Positions 34,229-45,776 of a stretch of DNA of 64,000 bases are shown here, piece after piece. Below the pieces are notes generated by a model. It ran no database searches, was not told the origin of the DNA, and saw nothing but the letters and a program-made list of their open reading frames with translations. Position 1 is the first letter of the stretch, and each line of letters opens with the position of its first letter. The stretch is from assembly GCA_028532985.1 (NCBI GenBank), contig JANCIK010000004.1, positions 3,038,001 to 3,102,000 of the forward strand. The letters are read 5' to 3'. A program made the translations under genes and the position numbers. The DNA comes from Stropharia rugosoannulata. Lineage: Eukaryota; Basidiomycota; Agaricomycetes; Agaricales; Strophariaceae.

Positions 34229-35719
34229 ATGGCCCCGCCCGTCCGTCCCCTCATGGCTACCGACGTCTCCAAAATCATCGGCTGGTCCCCGCCAGACAAC
34301 GCCGACTTTGTCCCCGTCGACCCCGCCCCCGCCCGCCGCCTCCGCCGTACCACCACCGGCATCTTCCACCACCCGCCCCCCGACAGCGCCTCCGACTCGG
34401 ACGACCCCGCCGCAGACAAGGCCGCGGACGGCAGCGCCGGCAGCAAGCACGACCCCGGCTGGGTCGCCCGCCCGCGCAACGAGTTCATCCTCTTCCGCTG
34501 CGATTACGTGCGCAAGCACTCGCGCGAGGGCGGCAAGCGCACCCGCCGCCCGCCCGGCGCCGAGGCCGAGAAGACGCTGTCCAAGCAGGCCGCCGAGGCG
34601 TGGCACCATCTCCCGCCCGAGGAGCGCCTGTACTGGAAGGAGCAGGCCAACGGCGAGCGCAACGAGCACGCGCGCAGGTACCCCGACTACCGCTACCGCC
34701 CCAAGAAGAGCGCGACGGGCCGCCGCCGCCAGTCCCGCGGCTCCCCGTCCAAGGCAGAGTCCGCGCCGTCCATCGAGAAGATCGCGTCCCCGCTCAAGTC
34801 CCACGCGTCCATGCCCGCCATGCACCACCACCACCACCACCAGTCCGCCGCCGTCGGTGCGCACCGCCCGCCCGCACCCACGCGCCACGCGTCCGTGCCC
34901 CACTTCCACCTCAACGACGCCGCGCACCGCCGCTTGCGGTCGACGGCCAGCGCTGGCTGGCTCGGCGTCGCCCCTGCGCGCACGGACGCGCTCGCCTTTC
35001 CCGCCGACGTGAGTCCGCCCCTCCCATTCCTGCGGTCCACACTCACCTGCGAGCAGTTCGCGCGCATGCATCTACACGACCAGGGGCCTGCGTTCCAGCC
35101 CACAGACTACATCTCTTCCAGTTCGCTCCTCAACTGGAACGGCGCCCGCATGGTCTCTTCGCCCCTTCAGCCCACGCAGTACCTGTCCCCGGCCTCTGTG
35201 ACTATGTCTCCGCTCCCTGCCCTCGACGCCACGCATGTTCTGGCTGAGTACACCACAGGCGGCAACCCCGAGCCTGCTGGTGACGAGCCCCGGCCCCAGC
35301 CCTCGGCGCAGAGCCAGAGCCAGAGCCAGTCGCAGGACCACATGTATGCGCACTACGCCTCGTCGCAGGACGACCTCTGGCTGTCCCAGCTGCACTACCC
35401 GGGTGAGCAGCACGCCGGCGTAACCAGCGTCAGCGTCAGCGCGAGCGCGAGCACGAGCTCGGACGCACTGGGCAGTGGCAGCGCCGCCGCCTCGTCCGAG
35501 ATCACTGGCTCCCACTCTCATGAGCAGCCCAGCGGCTCTACCGCAGGCTCGGGCACGGCGCCGATGTATCATGGCTCGGACGCGCTGCCCCAGATCGTGA
35601 TGGAATACAGCAACGTCGACCTTTTGCACCACCCGCACCCAGGGCACCCGCAGACCGCCGACCCGTCCGCGATCTTCGCCATGGACGGCACAGAGGACTA
35701 CTTCAATCCGAACTACTGA
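34229..35719 (+). CDS. HMG-box (MATA_HMG type) transcription factor, 496 aa
   Basis: A single long frame. Residues about 78-155 form an HMG box: VARPRNEFILFRCDYVRKH, then KTLSKQAAEAWHHLPPEERL, YWKEQANGERNEHARRYPDY and the basic RYRPKK tail. This pattern (RPxNxFxLFR...S..A...W..L....R..W...A) is the DNA-binding fold of fungal mating-pheromone response and fruiting regulators such as Ste11/Prf1/Pcc1. The rest is low complexity: a His6 run, SQSQSQSQ, and Ser/Ala/Gly-rich stretches. GC is very high compared with neighbours. The segment from GTGAGT at 35010 to GCAG at 35060 could be a 51-54-nt intron; it is a multiple of three. An ATG four bases upstream is in another frame. It should bind DNA in the nucleus; targets unknown. 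Confidence 0.85.
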   Translation: MAPPVRPLMATDVSKIIGWSPPDNADFVPVDPAPARRLRRTTTGIFHHPPPDSASDSDDPAADKAADGSAGSKHDPGWVARPRNEFILFRCDYVRKHSREGGKRTRRPPGAEAEKTLSKQAAEAWHHLPPEERLYWKEQANGERNEHARRYPDYRYRPKKSATGRRRQSRGSPSKAESAPSIEKIASPLKSHASMPAMHHHHHHQSAAVGAHRPPAPTRHASVPHFHLNDAAHRRLRSTASAGWLGVAPARTDALAFPADVSPPLPFLRSTLTCEQFARMHLHDQGPAFQPTDYISSSSLLNWNGARMVSSPLQPTQYLSPASVTMSPLPALDATHVLAEYTTGGNPEPAGDEPRPQPSAQSQSQSQSQDHMYAHYASSQDDLWLSQLHYPGEQHAGVTSVSVSASASTSSDALGSGSAAASSEITGSHSHEQPSGSTAGSGTAPMYHGSDALPQIVMEYSNVDLLHHPHPGHPQTADPSAIFAMDGTEDYFNPNY

Positions 35720-37688
35720 GCCGCTTGCCGCCTGTCGCCTATTTCCCATTGCCACTGGCACCGATACCACCCACCTTCAGCTGGATTCACCACCCTTTTC
35801 CCTATTTATTTTATTCCCCAGTTCGCACTTAGCTTCCTTCCCTTCTGCCTTATCATTATTCCTTGTTTCTTCTGTTCGTTCGTTTGGATTTATTGTATGT
35901 ATGTATGCATGTATGTAGTACCACCCACCCACTTGCCACCCGCCCCATCGCTTTCGTTCGGAACCTGTTTGTTGTATTAAAACCCCTGTTAACTTATTTC
36001 ACCAACCAAGGACCCTTCAACCAAAAATTGTTCCGTGTCCTTCTCATCCATCCCATCCATCAGCCGCCCTCTCGCATATCACCAGCTCTACCAGTACCAA
36101 GTTACCGTATTATTATCACTGTCGTTTACAATACTTACATTACCCTTACCCTTACCCTTACACCCCCCTGGGTATTTTACAACCCCTCGCTTTGAGTCGT
36201 TCCGTATTACATACCATGTACAGTATATATATGAACCTGAACCTGAATTATATGTTGATTCTAAGCCCAGAGTGAAGCGCTCCGCGAGTAGGCGCCTTTC
36301 TGCGACGGGTAGATTGTGCCATCAATTGTCTGACGTCATACGTATGCTTGGGTTAGGTTGCCTAAACCAGCTATAGGGTTACCTTATTTGGGTGGTGATA
36401 GGCGGACGGACGTACGGTGCACGGCTGCCTGCGGTGGGTATGGAAAGCGTGTGATTCAGCCACACAGCGCAGCTTGTATCGGACTTCTCCCCAACAGCGA
36501 CCAATTTCTCCCTAGACCGTGGGCATCAGGAAAACCGTGAATAGCGTCCGCCCGTCGTGGTATGCATCCCACCTATGCAAATGATGACGGTTATGGCTTT
36601 GTCTCAGAGTCCTTCCTGCCGGAAACGCAAATCTTGTTCAAGCTGCAAAAAGACTAAGACGAGAAGAAAACACTTTAAAAGGGACCTACCATCATTGTTG
36701 CCCTTTTCAAAACTTGTAGCACTTGTCGCGGGAGGCTACGATGCGTGTTCATCAGAAGCGTGCACGGATTGAGTCTCAAGGTAGATATATGCGCACCTGT
36801 CACTGTTTAGATGGCGCAGCGAGCTACATGGAGATGAACGGTGCATCTTATCCATTATAATTATACACTTCTCCCCAACATCGACCACTTTCTCCCTACC
36901 CTGTGGGCCAACCGGTGTGGGCACTGATCAGGAGAACACTACCGTTCACCCGACATGATACGCGCGCCTCGTAACACTCCACCTATGCAAATGATGACGA
37001 TTTTCAGCAGATGTATACGATCCACCAAGGCTTCGTCTCCCTCCGCTTGTTGTCAACAGTCTTTTCGTCGTACATATCTTATCACTCCACGGTACTCCGA
37101 GTCTGTCCAAGCAGTACGGTCACGGTCTCCCTTCCGGGTGCCCGAGTAGGACTCGATTCCTTCAATCTGCGTATATCGTGTGAGGCACGAATATGGAATG
37201 CAAGTCACTTGCCACTGTGTGCGCGGGCGGGGGGTGGCACACAGACAGAATGATCACCGCGTTCTAGAAAGCTGGGCGCCAGTTGGGGTATAATGGAGGC
37301 ATGTTTCATGTTTCATGCCTCTACTTTGCAATGAAACAAACATTCTGGACAATACGACGTCACTCGCATTTTGCGCTCTATGGTGTACTCGGCTATCAGA
37401 GCGGTAGCCCCAGCTGGACCTACAATTCGCAAGAGTAGGTGTCTCCGGGCTTGACGGATTCCAATCGATCGCGCATCTACCAACTGAGGTGCGTTTCTGG
37501 TAATGCAAAGGCAAACTAATATACAATCTATTGGGCGAGCATAATTACACAAAGTTAGGAAAATCCACAGGACGTACCACCTGGACCGATCCAGGCTGTC
37601 ATGCCATGTCATCTCCGCCAATCGTGATGAAGATAGGTAGGATGCCGAATGGACTAGAAGCGCACAACAGAGCAGCCCATTACGGATT
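35720..37688. other. intergenic region with a duplicated block
   Basis: Nearly 2 kb. 35720-36200 is the likely 3' UTR and flank of the HMG gene, T/C-rich with (GTAT)n at about 35895 and three CCCTTA units at about 36145. 36483-37040 holds a duplicated block described separately. No gene recognised. Confidence 0.5.
36483..37040 (+). repeat. diverged direct repeat, copies at 36483-36605 and 36867-37040
   Basis: Both copies start ACTTCTCCCCAACA(g/t)CGACCA, continue with TTTCTCCCTA and GTGGGC, then CAGGA.AAC, and later share CCACCTATGCAAATGATGACG exactly except for its edge, followed by GGCTT(T/C)GTCT. Copy 2 is about 45 bases longer through insertions. The best-kept core holds ATGCAAAT next to TGACG. 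Confidence 0.75.
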
Positions 37689-40249
37689 CTACGCTAGCGG
37701 TTGGTCCTTGATCCAGCGCGTGAACAGGTCCTGCAAAAGGAAGTTGAATTAGCTACGTGCACTGACAATTTTCGAGATGCGCGCGATGCCATATACAGAT
37801 TGGGCGGAGCACAAGCGGGAACGCCACAGGCAGAGCGCCAACTCTAGAAAGGGAAAGAAAGAAATTCGACGTACCAGAGCTGCTTCAGGCTGATCGTATG
37901 GAACCATATGCCTAGAGGAATCCGAATTAGAATACCGCACTTTACTGCGCGCGCAGGCTGTGGGTTGGTACTGCTTACCCTGCTGCGTGGACGTTGACGA
38001 AAGTGACGTTGCCCGCGGTCTGTCCATTCCCGCCTGCGCTTCTGAACTCGCCGACGATCTTGCCCGATTTGGCTGTCTTCCAAGGCGTCGACTCCGATGC
38101 CTGGAACTCTTCCAAGTACTGCGTTTCCAGAACACCAAGCCACCGCTCATTGCCCTGCGCCCAACACCGTCAGCGCACCGCCCGAGCCAGGCCGATAAAG
38201 CACACGCACCATGTAGTTGCACATCATGTCTAAGAGTGCCAGTTAGCATGTTTGGCTATTTCATAAAAGGAGGCAGAACAAAGGCGCGCGAACAAGGACG
38301 AGGACAAGGGCGCGCAGGACGATGTTGTCCGCGCATTGCATGGTACGCGCGCTTCTTGTTCTCCGCGGCAGGCGCTACGTCTTGCACACCATTAAAGGTC
38401 GCCGGAGAACAAAGAACGTGTTCGCCCCCCGCCCGACGGAAGCGAACGCGCTTGCATGCAAGGTACACCGTGCATCGCACGTATGATCCGGGCTCGAATG
38501 TCCGAAGGGCGAGGCCCGGAGGCATACCTGCGCGCCCACCGTGCAACGTGTTACAGCGACGAGGACCCCACGGGTCGCGAGAACAAAAAGAGCGTACGGT
38601 CATAGATAAGAATAATAAGAATATGCGTGTGGAGGCAAGTGTACATAGCAGTGCGAAGTACCGATGCTGAAGTACCGACTCCACATGGGGAGGACTCGAA
38701 GGACGCGAAAACGAAGCCGATCTGCGGCGGAGAAGGTGCTCACCTGCATTCCCTGCGTAGACTAGGAGCCGCACGCCCGACTCGATTAGCTCGGGGAGGA
38801 GGAGCGCGCTATTATGCATGCCGTCGCCATTCAGCGTGAACGCCTGGTTGACCTGCATGTTGCATGACGCGAAGTTACGGCTCGGGTCGACTCCAAGCGC
38901 GGCCTTGGTCGCGGGGTTGTTCATCCAGTGCTCGATCCATTGCATCTGCTTGTAGCATAGCGGGCCGTCCTTGTCCTCCGCGCGGTTGCACGTCCGGCGG
39001 ACGTCATATGGGTTAAGTCCAGTTTCTACGAGATTCTCGTGTCAATATGTAATTGTGTAATGGGGGGATGCTACTTACGCATAAGGGGGCCCATGAGTTG
39101 CGAATTGCAGTACACGACCGCGGGAACGCAGGTGAACTTGGAATTGAAGTTGTAGCATGCCTTGATTAAGCGCTGGCACATCGGAATCTTCGAACGCAGA
39201 GCTTGGCACTGAGGACCCTCGGGGTCATCATACACGGGGTACGGTCCATCACAAACATAGTCTGCAATCGAGCCCATCTGGACGTACGGATCCGTCAGCC
39301 CATTAGCAAGGACGACGGACGCAAGGTTGATGTGCTTTAGCTTCGGGTTTGGTGCATCCTCCAGCTTCTGGTTGGCTTTGAAGATAATATTGGCAAAGTT
39401 AGGGGCGTACGTCCCGCCGTAGCTCTCCGCAGCAATGTGGAACGGCACCTCCGAGTACTGGGGATACCTGGTCAAGAACAGCTCAAGGAACGCATAGACG
39501 TCCTGGCCAGCAACAGGCGAGGTGGAAACGGTCGTACCGTCATCTGCATAGGAAAAGCCCACGTTGACAGGCTGATCGAGGAAGATGACGTTGGCGTGTT
39601 CTGTCCAGCTGTATGGGTTGTGCGTAACATTCTTGCCTTCGTTAGCGACGGAGCACGGGCCAAGTTCGAATAACAGTCCCGTAGAAGAGCTGCATCCTGG
39701 ACCTCCGTTCAGCCAGAGGACGAGCGGGGCTGTCTGAGGTGAGTTGCGGGCTTCGAAGAACCTGAAAGTGTAAAGATAAGCTTCCGCATAATGATAAGCC
39801 GCGTACATAGGACTTACCAGAAGAAGAGGTGTTTATCCTCCGCTATGTCCAGGTATCCCGAGTGCTGTTTCACGGCGGTATCGCAAAGCTTGGGCTCTGT
39901 AACTCTTAGGTTATAGTTCACGAAGGTCGGGTGGGTAACAAATTCATCTACGAAGATAGAATACTTCAGCCTTGCGGCGATATGGACACTATTATCAGAG
40001 TCACGTACATAGAAGCCCGTCCTGCTTGATATATTCCCTTCCGTCGTGGAACCACTTCTCCATGTTGCTCTTGCCTTGGAGGATGGCCTTCTTGGCGTCG
40101 TCCAACCATTCCGACGCCTTGTCGCGGAAGACATCTCCAGACAAGCCCGAGAAAGGCCTCTGCGCATCTGCTATGGTGTCGAAGACAGAGGGGGCTGCGT
40201 ACCCGGATAAGGAACACGCCAATATTAATAAAGGGATCAACGACTTCAT
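37689..40249 (-). CDS. secreted serine carboxypeptidase (peptidase S10), 536 aa
   Basis: Eight exons: 40249-40009, 39947-39818, 39761-39079, 39025-38744, 38229-38210, 38154-37979, 37911-37875, 37730-37689. A signal peptide (MKSLIPLLILACSLSGYA) precedes a propeptide-like stretch. The S10 core follows: SGYLDIAEDKHLFFWFFEAR, oxyanion motif LNGGPGCSSSTG, catalytic Ser in AAESYGGTYAP, catalytic Asp in YAGNADMMCNYMGN and catalytic His in AAGHMVPYDQPEAAL. It removes C-terminal amino acids from peptides in the vacuole or outside the cell, like carboxypeptidase Y. Exon 5 has 20 nt. The intron before it is 514 nt and splits the codon of the catalytic Asp. The last intron (144 nt) is also long. All phases close. 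Confidence 0.95.
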
Positions 40250-40575
40250 GGTGGGTACAAGGGGGGCGAGGTGGAGTACCACTTCTGTGGTTAGGTGGTT
40301 GATATAGTCACAGGCACAACGCCCGCATGGCGAGCGGTCCGGATTTCTCAGCCGGGCGCTCTGCGCGTCATTGTCAATGCCAGATAGATGCCACTCAACT
40401 ACATAATACTACTGGTACACTAACGAAGGTCTATAGCTTGGGAGAACATAAGAGATGCCACTCAAGACCACTCAACTGATGCTATTGCTACACTAGCGGA
40501 GATGCATAACTTGAGAGAACATACGGGATGACATGTTCCTGTCTAGGTTACATACTGGAACGGTGGAACTAAGCT
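40250..40575. other. short intergenic region
   Basis: Between the carboxypeptidase start and the LACTB2-like 3' end. AGATGCCACTCAA occurs twice (about 40386 and 40454) with shared flanks (ACACTA, GGAGAACATA, GAGAGAACATA), a small diverged tandem duplication of about 68 bp. No gene. Confidence 0.5.
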
Positions 40576-41835
40576 TTACAAACTAGGGGAAGACGGCTTG
40601 GAGGGAGATGCCTGCCATTTAGTGTGGATAGCCTCACCTCCACGGCGCTTAACAAGGCCATCACCTTCCAGCTTGCGTAAATGAAGGTCGACGCTCTTGG
40701 TGGCGGGGAGCCAAAGGTTCTCTGGGTACGCTTTGTATAGTACGCGTACAATGGTCCATGTTGTCCACAACACGTCCCCGTCATCACCCTTACCCGCTTC
40801 TTCCAAAAGATGCTGGGGTACCGAGCCGTGCAGCACCCCCAAAATTTGGGATTCTCGCTCAAGTCGATGCTTGATGTAAGTCGATATGGTCTCACGTCCA
40901 TTGCTAACCACGGCGCCGTGAGCGGGGTAAAGGGCGACATATTCGAGGTCGATATCATTCTTGCTTCCTGTCCCTGGCGAACCAAAATGCAGCATCTTGT
41001 TGAGACTCGCCAGGTAGGTTGCGAGATCCTCAAAGACAGCAGTTCCGTGACCTAGAACGGTGTCTGCAGTGTACAAGGCCCGATCTTGGGGTATATAGAG
41101 AGAAATCGAATCGACAGTGTGCCCTGGGGTATGCAGAACTCGAAGGAGAGGTGCGCCGTTTATAGGGTCTCTGAATGTTTGGCCATCGACAAGGTCATGC
41201 ATTGGTATATTCTGAGGAGTGGGCGTGTAAAGCTCCGGGTTAAGTTTCTCTAAAACTCGAGGAAGCTGGTTGTGAGATGTATGGTGTCCGCCTGTCGCTC
41301 CATCCACAAATGGGTACTTATGCAACTTGGGAGGGACATAAGGACTCGCTGTGTTTCGTTTCTCCCATAATTGTTTGAGAAGGGCAAGAACAGAGGGAAG
41401 CCCGCCGATGTGGTCATGGTGCCAGTGCGACAAAATAATATCGGAAACGTCAGGCCGCGCAGGATCGTCAGGCAAGCCTAGAGCAGACTCTAGGACAGGA
41501 ATATATGAAGAAATGCCCTCGCCAGTGTCGATTAGAATATAAGGGTTCTGTGATCCTATAAGGTAGGTGTTGGTCCCTGATGACCGTTTGAAAGTTAAAC
41601 AATAATCAAGTGCGATTTGGCTAAAACAGTAATACCTTGAAGAGTGAATTTCCCTGGATTCTAAATGGTTTTTTAGCACGCCAATTTACAAAAGCTGGTC
41701 GCGACATGGGCTGACCTGACCCAGTATTCTTACGACATGATCGCTAAGCTGGCAGCTATTGAGACACGAAATGGACATTGAACGTGTTAAAAAGCTTACT
41801 CTCGTGATATTAGCAAGTTCTTCTGGCTTTTCCAT
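40576..41835 (-). CDS. LACTB2-like metallo-beta-lactamase-fold protein, 364 aa
   Basis: Four exons: 41835-41800, 41748-41716, 41660-41636 (25 nt), 41576-40576. The small first exons rebuild MEKPEELANITR, LSDHVVRILGQ and NPGKFTLQGTNTYLIG, typical of LACTB2. The zinc motif is SHWHHDHIGG, followed by HTPGHTVDS and LYTADTVLG (metal ligands), and an AHG motif (YPAHGAVV). The C-terminal part holds the winged-helix-like tail seen in LACTB2. LACTB2 in animals is a mitochondrial endoribonuclease. In fungal polyketide clusters the same fold acts as a thioesterase partner, but no polyketide synthase is near, so a housekeeping role is likelier. Confidence 0.9.
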
Positions 41836-42477
41836 TGTACTCTTGCTACTGCGGAAGTATGAGCTAGTATATAATAGTTAGTGAGCGAATATGGGGAAGT
41901 GGATGTCATTTACCGGATTTCAGTGAATGTATGATGTCGCAATCGGACACTCGGGGAACGTAGTAGGCGGTGAAGTTCATGTGACTGAACTGAGGAAATG
42001 TCGAAATTTCGGCCAAGCACGGGTGGCCTAATGCGTAGAAAAAATGGTAACACCATTTCGGGTGCTTTTCATGACAGAATGGAGGTGATCATATTCTCTG
42101 GAAATTTTAAAAATGAAAGGGACGTGCGGACAGGATATTTGGGCTACATACCATGGATGCGTCTATGGAAGGAGCGCTCCAATCGGTTCTCACGCGTAAG
42201 TACAGTAGTACAAGTTTGCTCCAAGAAACCAGATAAGCAAATCCAGCTTTACCAGTGCGAATTCACGGATTATACACCCTGACTGTACACCTGTGGACGA
42301 AGTGGTTGCTCCGACTTAAGTTCGAAACGGTAAAGCGTCTGGGTGATATTTAGGAGACATGCTGGTGCAAAACATGCACAAACAAACCAGTCATGGACGC
42401 TCGGAGTCGTGGCGCGCAACGTCCACCAACCTACAGCCTCGCACGAATCAATACTCGACGACGGCCAAACCTCAAAC
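41836..42477. other. divergent promoter region, LACTB2-like / CWC22
   Basis: 640 bases between divergent genes. A plus-strand open frame (41998-42282) has no motif. Nothing else seen. Confidence 0.45.
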
Positions 42478-45402
42478 ATGAGCTCTACTCACTCTGGCTC
42501 GCCCCCTCAGAAGCGAAAGCGGTAAGCATCTATGTGGCCCTGAAGTTCGCGCGATACTCATAGGTACAGGTCACTCTCCCCGGTCGATAATGATGAGCCT
42601 CCAACATCCCGCCGGCGAGGGCATTCTCCGTCTCATGACTCAACGTCCGACTCAGATGGTCCCTCTCCGCCTCCTAAGGATGCCAAACTCGAATCACGCG
42701 TCGCTGCTATGGAGTTGGACGCCGGTTCAAAAGCAGCAAACGAACAAGCTGCACAAAAAGAGGCACAAAAGGAGACTGCTCAACGCGCCGAGTTTGCAAA
42801 GCTTCTAAACACTCGGTCCGGGGGTGTTTATATACCCCCTGCACGTCTGCGTGCTATGCAAGCTGCTGCATCATCCGATAAAACCAGTCCCGAATATCAG
42901 CGTCTCTCTTGGGATGCTTTGCGTAAATCCATCACTGGTATCGTGAACAGGGTGAACATTGCAAACATCAAGCTTATTGTACCGGAGTTGTTTGCGGAGA
43001 ACCTGATTCGTGGAAGGGGTTTATTCGCGCGGAGTGTAATGAAAGCTCAAGCATCAAGTTTACCATTTACCCCCGTATTCGCTGCGCTCGTGTCAATTAT
43101 CAACACAAAGTTGCCCCAAGTTGGAGAATTGGTCCTGACGAGGCTAATCAGTCAGTTCCGAAGGTCATTCAAACGCAACGACAAGGTAGCAACCTATGCC
43201 CTCGACCCTGTGTTTCCGTTTGCTGATTCTGTTTATCTAGATTGTCTGTCATTCAACTACCACATTCATTGCTCATTTAGTCAACCAAGGCGTGGCGCAT
43301 GAAATCATCGCCCTTCAAATCCTCGTGTTGCTTCTGGAACGGCCAACTGATGACTCCATCGAAATTGCGGTCGGCTTTACACGAGAAGTAGGAGCATTCC
43401 TGGCCGAAAATTCCCCCAAGGCCAACGCTACTGCTTTCGAACGATTCCGTGCTGTACTGAATGAAGGAAGCATTAGCCATAGGGTGCAATACATGATCGA
43501 AGTCCTCATGCAGGTCAGGAAGGATAAGTACAAAGACAACCCAATTCTTCCTGAAGGTCTTGATCTGGTGGAAGAGGAGGAGCAAATCACTCATCAGATT
43601 CAGTTAGAAGAAGAATTACAGATCCAGGAAGGCTTGAGTACGCACCCTCTCGTTCTCTGAGCACTACATGCCTACTTACCTTTAATCATATAGACATTTT
43701 CAAATTTGACCCTAACTATCTCGAAAATGAAGAAAAGTATAAAGCTATCAAGAACGAGATTCTTGGTGAAGACTCGGACGAGGAGTCGGGATCAGAAGAA
43801 TCAGAATCAGATGACGAAGACGAAGATGGTATGTAACTTATTCTCGGACGTCGTCTGCATTAGCTAATGGTACCGTAAACATAGTCGCAGAAGAAAAAGA
43901 GGGCATTGAAGATAGGACGGAGACAAACCTCGTCAACCTACGCCGTGTCATCTACTTAACTATCATGAATGCCCTCAACTACGAAGAAGCGGTACACAAA
44001 TTGCTGAAAGTACAGCTACAAGAAGGGCAGGAAGTGAGTAGCGTTCTATTACATGCGTTTATATTCTTCTAATGTTACTTCAAGATTGAGCTCGTGAACA
44101 TGATAATTGAATGTTGTTCTCAAGAGCGTTCATATTCAACTTTCTACGGTCTCATTGGCGAGCGATTCAGCAAGTTGAACCGCGTCTGGACAGATGCTTT
44201 CGAACAAGCCTTCACGAATTACTACACTACCATTCATAGATACGAGACAAACCGCCTGCGTAATATCGCAAGGTTCTTTGGCCACCTCATGTCAACGGAC
44301 GCAATATCTTGGATGGTACTGGAATGCGTGAAGGTCAATGAGGACGACACGACCAGTAGTAGTCGTATATTCATCAAAATCATGATGCAAGAGATGATGG
44401 AAAGTATGGGACTGAAGATTCTTGCTGAGCGATTCAAGGACCCTGAAGTAAGGCAGGGTTGTGCTGGAATGTTTCCTATGGATATTCCTAAGAACACCCG
44501 ATTCTCGATCAATTACTTTACCAGCATTGGTCTGGGTGTCCTCACTGAGGATATGCGCGAGTACCTCAAGGTTCGTTCGCTTCAATTTCCTTCTGATGAA
44601 TATATGACTGAATTCTTTGATACAGAATGCGCCCAAACTGATCATGGAACAACGCCGCGCAATGCTTGAAGCTGAATCCTCCTCATCTGACTCGGACTCT
44701 GATAGTTCGTCTTCCGATAGCGATTCCGACTCTTCCGATTCTACGTCCTCGTCCGATAGTCGTAGTAGGCGCCGCCGCTCCCCTTCCCGTACTCCCCCTC
44801 GCCGTCGAGGACGTGGCAATTCCCGTTCCACGTCCCGCAGCCGTTCGCCACCACCACCACCCCGCCGTCGCGACAGGTCTCCTTCTACCCCACCGCGACG
44901 CCTTGCGAGCGTCTCGCCTCCCCCGCGCAGCCGCTACCGCCATGCAGAAGACTCACGGTCCCCACCGCGACACCGCGATCGGTCAAGGGAAAGGTCGCCG
45001 ATCCCACCGCCACGCAGCTATGGGCGCGACCGTGATGTGGATAGGAATCGTGACAGGGATATGGATACCCGTCCCGACGGAGATCCGTCTGCCCGCCGCC
45101 CCCGCTCTCGTTCGCCCCCGCCTCGTGGAAACGACTATGCAGGTCGCCGCCCTACCTCAACCACCCGCGATCGCCGTCCTCCTCCACCAGCACGGTCGCC
45201 TTCGCCTGTGCGTGAGCGCGATGCCGGACGTTATGGCCGTGAGCCGTCTTCACATCGTGACATGCAGACCAGGAGGAGGTCGCGCTCTCGCTCACCGCCA
45301 CCTCATTTGGTGCGTGGTGGGGGCGGTCGCAACGATAGAGATAGACAGAGATCCCCAGTACCGCGACGCGAAAGGGATAATGGATACGAACGAAGGAGAT
45401 AA
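42478..45402 (+). CDS. CWC22: pre-mRNA splicing factor CWC22, 869 aa
   Basis: Seven exons: 42478-42521, 42564-43185, 43241-43637, 43694-43828, 43885-44033, 44085-44570, 44626-45402. The MIF4G domain (residues about 100-300) begins [16 protein letters not shown] and contains [18 protein letters not shown] and [21 protein letters not shown]. The acidic linker DEDEDVAEEKE is followed by the MA3 domain ([39 protein letters not shown]). The C-terminus is a long RS/SD region with Arg-Ser dipeptides. CWC22 joins the spliceosome before catalysis and, in animals, recruits eIF4A3 for the exon junction complex. It acts in the nucleus. Acidic Ser/Asp runs separate the MA3 domain and RS tail. Confidence 0.96.
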
Positions 45403-45776
45403 TGGGATAAAACAGTCCTGATGTTTTTAAGTATGATACCAAAAATACGTGGCCCAGAACATATCCTGTTATTTAGTATCACTGTCTCTATTCCGTTAGT
45501 TTACCCCTCCCCTTGCAACTGAAGCCTTTCACTGAATAATCAAGTTGAATGATTTGGAATTGAGAAAAAAATCGATTTGTACAAAAAAAATTTGCCACAC
45601 TATGTACATACACATATTCAGCGGTTTAAACGGTATCACCAAGTCCAAGAAGAAAGCACATCGCAATGCCACAAAGCCTGAGAATGAAGGTACCTAAGTT
45701 CAAAATAGTGGTCAAGTAAGAACATATACTTCCTCTAGTCAAGCAAGGAGTTATCTGCACTAACAGCATTGATTGG
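45403..45776. other. convergent intergenic region CWC22 / Argonaute
   Basis: About 370 bases, the 3' flanks of two convergent genes, AT-rich with poly-A/T runs near 45570-45590. The right edge forms one arm of an inverted repeat that reaches into the Argonaute stop codon. Confidence 0.5.

Noticed and set aside
34208..35071. Antisense and alternate-frame open frames of 287-340 codons over the HMG gene
   Set aside because: High GC removes stop codons in all frames. Only the frame at 34229-35719 shows an HMG box.
36140..36165. Telomere-like CCCTTA repeats on the plus strand
   Set aside because: Three units of CCCTTA are the wrong order for the fungal telomere repeat (CCCTAA/TTAGGG) and the site is interior, flanked by ordinary sequence.
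37451..37492. tRNA-like D-arm (CCTCAGTTGGTAGATG) on the minus strand
   Set aside because: I could not find a matching acceptor stem, anticodon stem or T arm, so it is not called a tRNA or SINE.
37689..41835. Carboxypeptidase, LACTB2-like protein and P450 as a biosynthetic cluster
   Set aside because: No polyketide synthase, peptide synthetase or terpene cyclase lies in the window and the P450 is 34 kb away.
44666..45421. Second plus-strand frame of 251 codons over the CWC22 tail
   Set aside because: It overlaps the RS-rich tail in another frame; the repetitive Arg/Ser codons create it.
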